Below, one piece after another: positions 6,934-15,900 of a DNA stretch of 46,410 nt (positions are counted from its first letter, which is position 1; each line of letters begins with the position of its first letter). The notes beneath the pieces were generated by a model. It saw nothing but the letters and a program-made list of their open reading frames with translations, did not search any database and was not told where the DNA came from. The DNA is from a virus: positions 1 to 46,410 of IMG/VR virus record IMGVR_UViG_3300025769_000210. One strand, 5' to 3'. The translations under genes and the position numbers were made by a program.

Positions 6934-8133
6934 TTATTGGAAAGTTAAGTTTTGAACTGCGATCTCACCAACGTAGTCAGCCGCGTTACCGAACGATGAC
7001 GCAGTGTTTGTTAATTCGACATAACCGTATCTGGTCATAAATGATACGACTGGTTCGAATGTTGATGGATCTAGTACAACACCACTGCTCATTAATGGAA
7101 TATATGGGCAGTAGAAAGCGGCTGCATCAGTTTCAGAAGAACCCTTATAACCAACTAACACTGCTTGAGTGTCAGGAGCATAAGAGTCAACGAATACACG
7201 CATAGAGCCATTTAATGTACCAACAAACTTAGTGTTTGTAGGTGCTTCAAATGTACCTTCTGTTGTACGTGCAAATGCTGATGTAGTAGCAGATTGTAGT
7301 ACAGTTAATGCGGCAGAAGACACAACAGCCCAGTTACCTGCGCCTCTACGTGTTCTCTGTGCGATTAAGTTTGCAACTCTGTTGATAAGAACTGCTAAAG
7401 CGGCATGCTCGTCACCAACGTATGTTGCTGTACCAGAAACTGTTGCCTGGTTGTATGTGAACTCAGTTGCTGCCAAGGTACGTAGAGATAAAAGAATCTC
7501 TTGGTCAATTTCAGCAGTGATTTCTTGTGCAAGAGCAGCCATAATTTCTGCTTCTACATCGATACCATGCTGAGACTGAGCGTCCTGAGCGGCTTCAAAT
7601 GTCCAACGTGCTTGCAACTTACGTGATTTGGCTTCTACAGCCTGACGTAAGATTTGCACACTGATTTGCTTACCACCGTTTCCTTCTAAAGTTGCTGTAT
7701 CAGCACCAGTATAGGAGTTTGCAGTCGCAGTTGCTTGGGCTGTACGTGAGTAAGCCTGTGCAATTTTGAATGGTGATAATGCTTCTTCACCAGCAGTTAC
7801 AGAAGTAGCGGCTGCTGAATTGTCAGTCAAAGACTGAGCATAACGTACACGTAATGTGTGGATTTGTCCAACAGGGCCGGTCATGGGCTGTACACCAACG
7901 AGTTCGTTAGCGATAACAGTTGGCATAACACGACGGATTACTGGAAGAATCACACGGTTAAGTGTAGCAATGTTTCCTGCAGAGGTGCTACCAGCGGTAG
8001 CGTTCTCGTTTAAGAGACTCTTGCGGGTGTTTTCAAGGATTACACCCATTGTTGAGCGGCGATTACCTTTTAAGCCTTCTAACAGGGCGTCTTTGGTCTC
8101 GTCCCAACGGCTTTCTAAGAGTACTTGTGACAT
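6934..8133 (-). CDS. gp23: Major capsid protein gp23
   Basis: Forms the hexamers of the head shell. 399 aa, shorter than T4 gp23 (521). The N-terminal 43 residues (MSQVLLESRWDETKDALLEG...) are a likely removable propeptide: LLNE at 40-43 followed by N fits the prohead protease rule (I/L)xE before a small or polar residue. Residues 50-100 (NRVILPVIRRVMPTVIANEL, then GVQPMTGPVGQIHTLR) are the most typical gp23 stretch, and QILRQAVEAKSRKLQARWTFE follows near 160-180. The gene is preceded by TTAGGAGA. It is the last gene of the 68-21-22-23 unit and is followed by a strong terminator. No late box lies in the 32-bp gap upstream, so transcription probably comes from the box at 10803. Confidence 0.95.
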   Translation of the reverse strand: MSQVLLESRWDETKDALLEGLKGNRRSTMGVILENTRKSLLNENATAGSTSAGNIATLNRVILPVIRRVMPTVIANELVGVQPMTGPVGQIHTLRVRYAQSLTDNSAAATSVTAGEEALSPFKIAQAYSRTAQATATANSYTGADTATLEGNGGKQISVQILRQAVEAKSRKLQARWTFEAAQDAQSQHGIDVEAEIMAALAQEITAEIDQEILLSLRTLAATEFTYNQATVSGTATYVGDEHAALAVLINRVANLIAQRTRRGAGNWAVVSSAALTVLQSATTSAFARTTEGTFEAPTNTKFVGTLNGSMRVFVDSYAPDTQAVLVGYKGSSETDAAAFYCPYIPLMSSGVVLDPSTFEPVVSFMTRYGYVELTNTASSFGNAADYVGEIAVQNLTFQ

Positions 8134-8165
8134 GGTTTATTTCTCCTAATATGTCTTCGTATTAA

Positions 8166-9272
8166 TTAATTTGCAAGCCCTGCCAGACGCTTGAGATCGA
8201 TGACGTTTGAAGACTCGTCAGCGGTCTCTTTTTCAATCTTCTTGGCAGATTTATTACCGTCTGCTACTGAAACGCTTTCAGTTAAAGGAGCTTTCGCTTT
8301 CTTTTCACTTCCAGTGTTTAGTACGGCTGGTAAATACTTATCAAAAGCGGCCTTCAATTTTGGTGTCTGGACGCTTTCTAGCAAACTTCTCATTACATGA
8401 GCCTTTTCTTTGTTCAAAGATTCTAAAAGTGAATCTAGTTCTTTTTCACGCTGAGTGGACTCTTTAATAATGCGAACTTCACTGTCTTTTGATTCAATTA
8501 CCTTCATTGCTTCCGCAAGTTGGGCTTTTGAATCCGCTAGTTCTTTCTCTTTTGCTTCAAAAGCCTTGACAATTTTACGTGTCTCAGCCTTATCATTTAA
8601 ATAAGTTGTTGAGAATTCTGATGCGAATGTCTCAAAAATCTTACGACCAAATGAGTTCTCTCTAGCAATTTGAATGTCTTCTTTAAGTTGTGACAATTCA
8701 CCTTTGAGATGTGATGCAACTGCACTAGAAACTCGCTTAGAACTTTCAGCAACAAACTTCTGTTTGAGTGCTTCAAGTTTTTCACGACCTTCTGCGACCA
8801 ACTTAACACGTTGTTCAACCACTGCTTGCTTGTCCTGAGCAAATTCTTTAATTTCTTTTGCTAGTGCTTGCACGATAAATGTTTGAAGTTTATCTTGGTT
8901 TTCCATTTGAACTTTGCGATCAGCACGTAGTTCTTTGATTTCTTCGGCTAGTTTAGTAACCATGAATTCATTAAACTTTGTTGCTTGCTCAGAAAGTTTT
9001 ACTTTGGCTTTAACGCGGTCTTCGTTGATTGCCTTCTTCTCCTCGTGAAATTCTTTAATTTCTTCACTTAGAGACTCAGTTATCATCTTATCAAGGGCTT
9101 CAACCATCACATTTCTGTCATGTTCGTATCTTTGTGCGAATTCCTGACGGAGTTCACCTCGAACTTGATCTTTGGCTTCATTTAACTTGTCGTTCCAAAC
9201 AGAATCAATTTCTCCTGCAACGTCTTCGTTAATGAGACCTGAATCAATTAATGGTTTGATAGCATCTAACAT
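8166..9272 (-). CDS. gp22: Prohead scaffold / core protein gp22
   Basis: Main internal scaffold around which the capsid assembles, later degraded by gp21. 368 aa (T4 gp22 is 269), almost entirely charged helix: residues about 25-300 are Glu/Lys/Gln-rich with heptad character and repeated AEEIKE(F/L) units about 40 residues apart. The C-terminus is VIDLKRLAGLAN. Candidate gp21 sites of the (I/L)xE type include ITE-S near residue 65 and LTE-S near 332. It lies between gp21 and gp23 as in T4, with AGAGGGG 8 nt before the ATG. The acidic/basic coiled-coil pattern, the position and the C-terminal motif together make the call firm even without an alignment. Confidence 0.9.
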   Translation of the reverse strand: MLDAIKPLIDSGLINEDVAGEIDSVWNDKLNEAKDQVRGELRQEFAQRYEHDRNVMVEALDKMITESLSEEIKEFHEEKKAINEDRVKAKVKLSEQATKFNEFMVTKLAEEIKELRADRKVQMENQDKLQTFIVQALAKEIKEFAQDKQAVVEQRVKLVAEGREKLEALKQKFVAESSKRVSSAVASHLKGELSQLKEDIQIARENSFGRKIFETFASEFSTTYLNDKAETRKIVKAFEAKEKELADSKAQLAEAMKVIESKDSEVRIIKESTQREKELDSLLESLNKEKAHVMRSLLESVQTPKLKAAFDKYLPAVLNTGSEKKAKAPLTESVSVADGNKSAKKIEKETADESSNVIDLKRLAGLAN

Positions 9273-9295
9273 GCTGATTTCCCCTCTAATAAAGT

Positions 9296-9937
9296 TTAGT
9301 CTATTTTTAAGTCCTTAATGAGACGTTTAATTTCGTCTCCTAAGAACCTCTCTACTTGCTTGTTGCCTCTTGCTTCTCTTGCAATCTCTAACACTTTATG
9401 ACCGTGTCTCATATTCATAAGACCTTCATAAATTGCTTTGGGATATGCATTTGGAGCACTGGGTTGGGCAACAATGTCTACTGTGATTATTTCAAAATCA
9501 CTTACTCGGCCATCCAAATCGTTTACATTACCTGAACCACGACTTGAAACACCAAGTTTTACCCCTGATTCCAACATGGTCTGAACTAACTTACCCATTG
9601 GAGTTGGTAAAATCTTTAATTTTCCTAGCCCGTTTGGACCATCCATCCACATCTTAGTAATCATGTGTGATACACGATCTAAATTGATCTTTAAGTCATC
9701 TGGATGATCTACTTCGCCTAGGACCGAATGTCCTTCTCTGATTTGACTATTAAGGGTGTCAACAGCGGTTTCAATTTCAGAAACGGGGTAAACACGTTCA
9801 TTAGCGTTTTTTACCCCACCCTGAATAAAAATACCTTGCATATACAAAGTTTTTAAATCACTGCCTTCTTCTTTAACAGATTCGACCACCAATTCTGCAC
9901 GGTCGAATGTTAAGTGTTCCTTAAGATACAAAGCCAT
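9296..9937 (-). CDS. gp21: Prohead maturation serine protease gp21
   Basis: Cleaves the scaffold and capsid propeptides during head maturation. 213 aa, as in T4 (212). The two active-site blocks of the herpes-like assemblin fold are clear: GEVDHP with H78, and GVSSRGSG with the nucleophile S132. FIQGGVKNANERVYP (37-51) is the usual substrate-side block, and ITVDIVAQPSAPNAYP (about 150-166) the segment after the active site. AAGGAA precedes the ATG by 9 nt. It sits 13 nt after the acidic core gene. High confidence from motifs and synteny. Confidence 0.95.
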   Translation of the reverse strand: MALYLKEHLTFDRAELVVESVKEEGSDLKTLYMQGIFIQGGVKNANERVYPVSEIETAVDTLNSQIREGHSVLGEVDHPDDLKINLDRVSHMITKMWMDGPNGLGKLKILPTPMGKLVQTMLESGVKLGVSSRGSGNVNDLDGRVSDFEIITVDIVAQPSAPNAYPKAIYEGLMNMRHGHKVLEIAREARGNKQVERFLGDEIKRLIKDLKID

Positions 9938-9950
9938 TTGTATCAGTTCC

Positions 9951-10766
9951 TTAGTCTATAACAGATTTAGTATTAACACCAGAAGCCTGTGCTGTCACGG
10001 GCTTAGGCGCACTTCCGAGTTTTACACTCTTTTGTCCAGGCTTGTTTTGGAAACTAGAAGCACCGTCTACGTCTTTTGCTTGGGGTGCTGAACGACCTTT
10101 CTCGTCACCTTTAGCAAAATCTACGGGCTTGCTGTCCATGCCTGCACTGCCTGAGTTAGCGTCAACTGGGCTTTTGGTGTTTTCACCATTGTCTCCACCA
10201 TGTGGATATTGAACTGGAACTTTATTTAAAGTTACTGCTTCAGAGACTAATTCTTCGTCTTCGTCATCTGCTTCAGCAACCATTTCATCGTCAACTTCTA
10301 CGTCAACTTCTTCGCCGCCTTCATCTTCGATGTCTTTTAGGTCAGCGTCCATTTCATCGTCACGACCTTCTAGGTCGTCTTCTTTGCCCATCATTTCTTC
10401 AAACTCAGCCATTAATTCGTCTAGTTTGTCTTCGATGCGAATAACTGCATCTTCTACTTCTTCAGAAGAACCTTCATCTTCGTCACCTTCGATGTCGAAA
10501 ATTTCTTCAGAATCAACGTCAATTTCGTCTTCTGCTTCTTCTTCTTCGGAGACTCCTTCTTCTTCAGCATTGATCTCATCAAGTAAATCACCTACTTGAC
10601 CGCCCATGCCTTCTTCGAGGTCATCGTCCATCATTTCTTCTTCCATGATTGACTCGTAAATCTCTTTAGATTTTTCTACTACGATTTCATGGAAAAGGTC
10701 TTTTGCTTGCTCCTCATCTTCATTAATAATGAGGTCAATTAATTGATCAAATTTCTTATTGTCCAT
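9951..10766 (-). CDS. Acidic prohead core protein (gp68-position)
   Basis: 271 aa with an extremely acidic middle (residues about 42-180, mostly Glu and Asp). A helical N-terminus (MDNKKFDQLIDLIINEDEEQ, then LFHEIVVEKSKEIYESIM) resembles the short start of T4-like prohead core proteins 67/68. T4 order is 20-67-68-21, so this gene occupies the 68 slot. The C-terminal 90 residues are neutral, Gly/Ser/Lys-rich and probably flexible. It likely fills the prohead core and is degraded by gp21; VSE-A near residue 176 is a possible cleavage point. An AGGAGA site precedes the start and a late box lies 37 nt upstream. It is about twice the length of T4 gp68, so homology by position is surer than by sequence. 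Confidence 0.7.
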   Translation of the reverse strand: MDNKKFDQLIDLIINEDEEQAKDLFHEIVVEKSKEIYESIMEEEMMDDDLEEGMGGQVGDLLDEINAEEEGVSEEEEAEDEIDVDSEEIFDIEGDEDEGSSEEVEDAVIRIEDKLDELMAEFEEMMGKEDDLEGRDDEMDADLKDIEDEGGEEVDVEVDDEMVAEADDEDEELVSEAVTLNKVPVQYPHGGDNGENTKSPVDANSGSAGMDSKPVDFAKGDEKGRSAPQAKDVDGASSFQNKPGQKSVKLGSAPKPVTAQASGVNTKSVID

Positions 10767-10802
10767 TATATGTCTCCTGATTTAAAAATGGCTTTGTAAA
10801 GT

Positions 10803-10810
10803 TATTTAGC
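10803..10810 (-). promoter_or_regulatory. Late promoter box GCTAAATA before the 68-21-22-23 unit
   Basis: Minus strand reads GTGCTAAATAACTTTAC, 37 nt upstream of the acidic core gene ATG. It is the only late-type box I see serving the core, protease, scaffold and capsid genes down to the terminator at 6859-6887. Confidence 0.5.
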
Positions 10811-10871
10811 ACGTAGTCATAAAAAGTACGTTTTAAGTGCTACTTTTTTGCGTTTTTGGTAGATTTTCGGT

Positions 10872-10895
10872 AATATATGGTATCAACCACATATT
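10872..10895 (-). other. 10-bp hairpin in the 151-bp leader/intergenic region
   Basis: Inverted repeat AATATATGGT / ACCACATATT with a 4-nt loop. The only mismatch (A-C on the plus strand) becomes a G-U pair in minus-strand RNA, so the stem is fully paired there. It lies 23 nt after the 76-aa gene and upstream of the late box at 10803. It has no U-tract. It could be an RNA-processing site, a weak transcription barrier or a 3' stabilising hairpin. Confidence 0.5.
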
Positions 10896-10917
10896 TTAGG
10901 CTGTTTTCGGGAGAGTT

Positions 10918-11148
10918 TTAAATGCTAGGAGCGCCTTCTGCTTCCGGCTTTGCTCCATACTGTTTTCTAACTTTTGCTAAATGTTTTGCCTTTTCATAAT
11001 TTCTTACATCTAACATTTTACGTAATTTACGAATTTGATGCAATGTAAGTTTTGTTTTACGTGAGGTTCTCCAGATAGGTTTAGAGTTGTCTGTTTCAAC
11101 ATCTTGGAATCCGGGAACGGGCGCATCAAACATTTCAGTTAATTTCAT
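10918..11148 (-). CDS. Small basic protein in the gp67 position, 76 aa
   Basis: Lies between the portal gene and the acidic core gene, exactly where T4 has gene 67. The sequence is basic in the middle (SRKTKLTLHQIRKLRKMLDV, residues about 29-48) and helical, whereas T4 gp67 is acidic, so this is a positional, not a sequence, match. It may be a core or portal-bound protein, and the basic helix could contact the acidic neighbour protein or DNA. A late box stands 5 nt before its ATG and no Shine-Dalgarno lies between, so a leaderless message is likely. Confidence 0.6.
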   Translation of the reverse strand: MKLTEMFDAPVPGFQDVETDNSKPIWRTSRKTKLTLHQIRKLRKMLDVRNYEKAKHLAKVRKQYGAKPEAEGAPSI

Positions 11149-11153
11149 AATAG

Positions 11154-11161
11154 TATTTATC
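11154..11161 (-). promoter_or_regulatory. Late promoter box GATAAATA, 5 nt from start codon
   Basis: Minus strand reads GATAAATACTATT then ATG. This matches the extended T4 late consensus TATAAATACTATT at all but the first base. Initiation about 6 nt after the box falls on the start codon of the 76-aa gene. Confidence 0.7.
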
Positions 11162-11163
11162 TT

Positions 11164-12945
11164 TTAGGTGACCGGGGGAGGCATTCCGCCTGCAGGTGCG
11201 GCTTCTGGTCCTGCAACTGGGCCTGCAACATCTAATCCTTCTGCTCCAGCATCTTCTAATTCATCACCTGCTTCTATTTCATCATTAGTCTCAATATCTG
11301 AGTCAAAGTCACCAGTAGAAACACCAACATTTCTGAGGTCAGACCCTTCAGGATCCTGATCATTTGCTTCAGTGTTTTCTTCACCCCAAAGTTCTTCATT
11401 GCGTTTAAGTTCTTCTTCAGTTAATCCCAAGAATCTTTCTAACGCAAAACGCTTACTAATATAAGGAAACGCTTCCATTGATGCAAATGTAGATACCCTT
11501 GCCGTATCTAATTCGCTTTGACGATAAGCGGCAAAGTTTTGAGGTGGATTAAATGTTAAGTTGAATAATCCAGTATCAATATTGAATCCTCTCCAACGTA
11601 AAAACATTTTAAATTCTTCGTCAAGTTTGCTACAAATATAATTTTGTAGTCTTTCGCAATATTGATTAAATCTAAATTCTTGTATCATAGCAGTGCCAAC
11701 ACGACCGTCGTTTAGAGGTGTTGTGTTGTCATCTGGGCCTGTGGGCAAATATGAACTTGGGACACGCAAACCACGTGCTAGTCTATTATTAAAGTATTTT
11801 AAGTCATCAATCTCACCTAAGTTCTGTCCGCCTGGAAGAACTTCAATAGACGATCCTCTACCTTCTGCTGTAACTGGAAAAAAGTAATCTTCATTCATTG
11901 ATAGTGGATTGTATGTAGCATCAACTACAGACTGTCCACCATGAACACTTGGAATACGTCTTTGGTGAATCTCATTTTTAATTCTGTCTACAAACGCCAT
12001 TGCTAGGTGACTAGGCATGTTACCTACGTCAATCTTAAACATTCTACGTTCTGGTGCACGTTGTACACGATAGATTAAAATAGCGTCTTCTAGTAATTCT
12101 TTTTGCTTATATACTTTAAAGATGTTTTCTAAGATAGATTGTCCAAATGGCCAAAATCGATCTAATCCTTCAGTCAACGATAAGTGAACAACATGCTTTG
12201 CATCAATTGCTGACTCTGCTTGACCTAAAGTAAATCTACTTCCTGATGTGTTGTAAGGCATCGATGGTACAGTATAACCGCCGCCGCCTGCACCACCACC
12301 GCCACCTGTACCACCTAATCCAGTTGTTGGATTAGCGGCAAAGTCTGTGTTTGTTTTTTGTGCTACTGTGAGATTTTGTAAGTTAATGTTAATGTCTTTA
12401 ATAACATATTGATCAGGCAATTTACCTTCACTTTCATTGACAATAACTTTAATGATTTTAACCATATCAACCCAGTACAGTTTAAAGTTTTCTGGATCTC
12501 TTACAAAAACTTGATCTCCGTACTTAATTGTGTTTCTAAAAATCTTAAACATTCTAGTGTCAAACTCATTAAGTTTACACCATTGTTGTAACTGTTTTGC
12601 AAGTAACTCTACTTCGTGTGGAGTTGGATCTTCTTTAAACTCAAAAGAGAAAGGCGTTTTGTTATGTTCATTTCTCTGTGTACTGAATTCTGCAATGATG
12701 TCTAAACATGCATTAATCTCTGCATCGACATCCATCATTTCGTATTGATTGTATCTTTCGATTCTGTTAGGGTGTCCTGTGTAAACTTCAGGAAGTCTAC
12801 TCATGTAATTCTTATAACCGAAATCTGTGCTTACATAAGGCGTTTCACTAGGCCCAACACCGTTCCAAGCACGTGAATTGCTATTGGCTCCTGATATCGG
12901 ACTTGACTGACCGCTTTTGTTTGTAAATTTCTTAGTTAAAGGCAT
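11164..12945 (-). CDS. gp20: Portal vertex protein gp20
   Basis: Dodecameric portal through which DNA enters and leaves the head, and the seed for prohead assembly. 593 aa (T4: 524). Recognisable T4-portal blocks: YNQYEMMDVDAEINACLDII (about 65-84), DQVFVRDP (about 148), HVVHLSLTEGLDRFWPFGQS (about 252-271), RVQRAPERRMFKIDVGNMP (about 292-310), YFFPVTAEGRGSSIEVLPGG (about 354-373), then LARGLRVPSSYLPTG. A low-complexity GGTGGGGGAGGGG insert near residue 215 and an acidic Asp/Glu C-terminal tail (from about 520) account for extra length. It is transcribed toward the head genes, with a late box about 20 nt upstream. Confidence 0.95.
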   Translation of the reverse strand: MPLTKKFTNKSGQSSPISGANSNSRAWNGVGPSETPYVSTDFGYKNYMSRLPEVYTGHPNRIERYNQYEMMDVDAEINACLDIIAEFSTQRNEHNKTPFSFEFKEDPTPHEVELLAKQLQQWCKLNEFDTRMFKIFRNTIKYGDQVFVRDPENFKLYWVDMVKIIKVIVNESEGKLPDQYVIKDININLQNLTVAQKTNTDFAANPTTGLGGTGGGGGAGGGGYTVPSMPYNTSGSRFTLGQAESAIDAKHVVHLSLTEGLDRFWPFGQSILENIFKVYKQKELLEDAILIYRVQRAPERRMFKIDVGNMPSHLAMAFVDRIKNEIHQRRIPSVHGGQSVVDATYNPLSMNEDYFFPVTAEGRGSSIEVLPGGQNLGEIDDLKYFNNRLARGLRVPSSYLPTGPDDNTTPLNDGRVGTAMIQEFRFNQYCERLQNYICSKLDEEFKMFLRWRGFNIDTGLFNLTFNPPQNFAAYRQSELDTARVSTFASMEAFPYISKRFALERFLGLTEEELKRNEELWGEENTEANDQDPEGSDLRNVGVSTGDFDSDIETNDEIEAGDELEDAGAEGLDVAGPVAGPEAAPAGGMPPPVT

Positions 12946-12964
12946 TCTTTTATCTCTTATATTA

Positions 12965-12972
12965 TATTTAGT
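12965..12972 (-). promoter_or_regulatory. Late promoter box ACTAAATA before gp20
   Basis: Minus strand reads ACTAAATATAATATAAGAG, 20 nt before the portal ATG. The first base of the box is the last base of the tape-measure stop codon. Same ACTAAATA form as at 16782-16811. Confidence 0.55.
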
Positions 12973-15900
12973 TACACCCTACCATACTGTAAGATTTTAT
13001 TGTTAATGTCATTTGCATCTTCCAGTTTGCCGGCTATTGATCCTAAACGGTTTTCCATCAATCCCATTAGTTGTGCGTTTTGGGCAAGTAACTGTTCTAT
13101 GTACTGATTTGTTGCATCCGGTGTTGCTGTTCCTGCGGCTGTTCCGCCGGTTGTTTCTTCTTCTACTACTTCTTCTTGTGCTTTAATAGCATCAGCAATT
13201 GCTGTAGATGCAGTTGTTAATGCTTCAGTTGAAGTATTCCATACGTCAACAAATTCATGTGTTGCTAGGTCACCGGTTCTTTCATATGATTCTTCACCGG
13301 TCGCTTCGTTATAATAATCTCTGATGTTGCCATCTGCACGATCTAATGACCCTTCTACAGTATTGGCATACTCCATAATTTTTTCTGAAATATAATTGCC
13401 ATCATCGTCTGTTGTTGACCGAGTTTTAGTAATTAATACTTCACCCAATGCGTTAACAGATTTAATATAATCGTCAAATTGTTTAGAATATGCATCATCT
13501 GAACTTTCTGTTACCATTGACTGTTCTGATGTGATTTCCTGACCATATTTGTCATCTAAGAATGCACGTTTAGCATTTTCTTTAACAACAGCCATTTGTT
13601 CTTCAGTGGCTGTAGTAGCATCAAGCCCTATTATTTCTAATTCATTTTGTAGATGTTGTAAGTAACCACCTAATGCACCGCCTGTTTGTTGTGCCCATTC
13701 TTCATCGGTGCCTTCAGCAAATAGTTCTCGTCTACCTTCTACTGTTTCTAAGTCAGGTTCTTGGTTAAATAGACTCATTAAGCCTTCACCGGCACTTGCT
13801 AACAATCCTACACCTGGAATAGCCATTGTTGCTTTCTTGGCTAAGTCCATAATAGAACTTTCTTTTTCTGTTTCACCTTCTTCGCTTTCAGGATTTAAGT
13901 AATTACTGACTTTTTCAAATAGATTTGGTAATACGCCAAAACCAGGAAACATGGCAGCCATTATAGGAGTCATAGTTTTGCCTACTTCTCCCCCTAATTC
14001 TCCCTCAGCGCCTTCTAACGTTAGTTCTCCCGCGGCAGTTACCATACTTTCAGATGCAGTTTCAATAGCATCTCCTGCTTGACCTGATAAAGCGGCTAGA
14101 GCGGCGTTTGCTTCTTCCGCACCTTGAGCAAGTGCTTCTTCTTGGCGTTTTCTTTCAGCATCAGCAAGACGCTGTTCTCTTATTAACTGTGCTTGTTCTG
14201 CTTCGTTTTCTCTTTGTTCTGCAAGCAAACGTTCTCTTTCTACACGTTCTTGTTCTTCTGCTACTATTTGGTCAGCGACTGCTTGTTGTTGTTCTGCGAT
14301 AAGGTCTGATTGTCGTTGCTCTCTTTCAGCAAGCATAGCAGCCATTTCTTCTTCACTGGCGCCTGCTGTTAATGCATCAACACCGGGTCCTTCCATGCCT
14401 GCGGCTATATCTGTAAGTTCTTGTAGTTGCTGGTCAGTTAGATCATTGTCCATCATCATTGCTTGGACCATGTCTTTAGTTACTGTGCCTTCTTCAATAC
14501 CTGCACGTAACGCTTCCATATTAACTTCACTAGCACCTAACCAATTTTCATTATAGATACCCATTTGTGAAACTAAGTCTAAGTTGGCTCTATTGTATTC
14601 TTCCATTTCTGGAGTAATGGTCATTGCTTCGCCTAATGCACCACCGATTGCTTCACCGCCTTCACTACCTAACCAGGCGCCTGCAATACCACCTATAATA
14701 CCACCGATAGCAGTACCGATAACAGGGACAACTGATCCAATTGCGGCACCAGCGGCTGCGCCTGCTAAAGCACCACCTGCACCACCTATTGCTTGGCCTG
14801 CACCTTCAGATGTTGCTTGTGTCTTTCTTCTGTCTGCTTCTTCTTCTGAAATCTTGCCTTCGGCTAAATTTTCTTCCGCACGTTCTCTGCCTTCCATAGC
14901 AGAATAAACACCTTTACCAACTTCGACTACTGCGGCTAGAGGACCTGCTAATTTTCCTACTGCACCTAATGCTTTAACTCCTGCTGACCCTAAGGCGCCA
15001 CCTGCACCAGACATTGCACTTGCGGCTGCTCCGCCACCTCGAAACAAACCGCCTAGTTTGCTCATCATTCCGCCAGCACCACCTGCACCAGAGAAGGCAC
15101 TCATGCCCATAGCGGCTGCGGCTACACCTGCGGCTACAGTTAGTGCTTCTAACGCTATTGTACCTTTATCAAATCCATTAGTAAGCGGGTTAAGTGCATC
15201 TAATGCGGCATCTGCGGCTGTTCTTACATTACGTTCAGTATCAATTAATGCCGCGGCTGCATCACGCTGTGCGTCACCACTTTGCATTCTTTCATCGATT
15301 TCTCGTTGTGCGGCTTCTCGTCTACCTACTTCGTCTTGAGGATCAATTTTGCCCCCTTCCATCACTGCTTCTTTAGCAAGACCTAATTGTCTACCTAATT
15401 CTTCACCACCAAATTGCAATGATGTACCAAACTGTCCTATTCTTTCATCTTGTTTTTGTCTGATCTCTTGTGCTGTTTCAGCCATTAATCGATCAAACTC
15501 AGGAGTTCCTGCTTCTACGCCCTCAAATTTCTTTTTAAGATCAGCGGCTGATAATCCTAAGACTGCAAGACCTTTAGTTGATTCGTCAAACGCACCTGTA
15601 CGTAATACTTTACCAAATTGCTGACCAAACTCATCACCGAAATCGTTAGCCATACGACCAATGGCTTCGTTTCTAACTTGAGATGCATTTTCCATCTCAT
15701 CGATTTCTGCTTGTAGTTGTGCCCTTCTTTCTGCATTAGTTTCTTGTGCTAATTCATTTTGTAGGTTACGTAGATTTGCTTCGTCTCTACGGTTAGCAAT
15801 AACGTTTTCGTATGCATTTCTAGCGGCTTGTTGTTCGGCTTGCAATGTTTCAGCAGACTTACCTGTTAAGTCTGACAACATTCTTAAATTTTTAGCATAG

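Noticed and set aside
13708-15624. Several plus-strand open frames of 60-107 codons across the tape-measure gene
   Set aside because: They are antisense to a clear coding frame, composed of Ala/Ser/Pro artefacts of its repeats, and lack ribosome sites.
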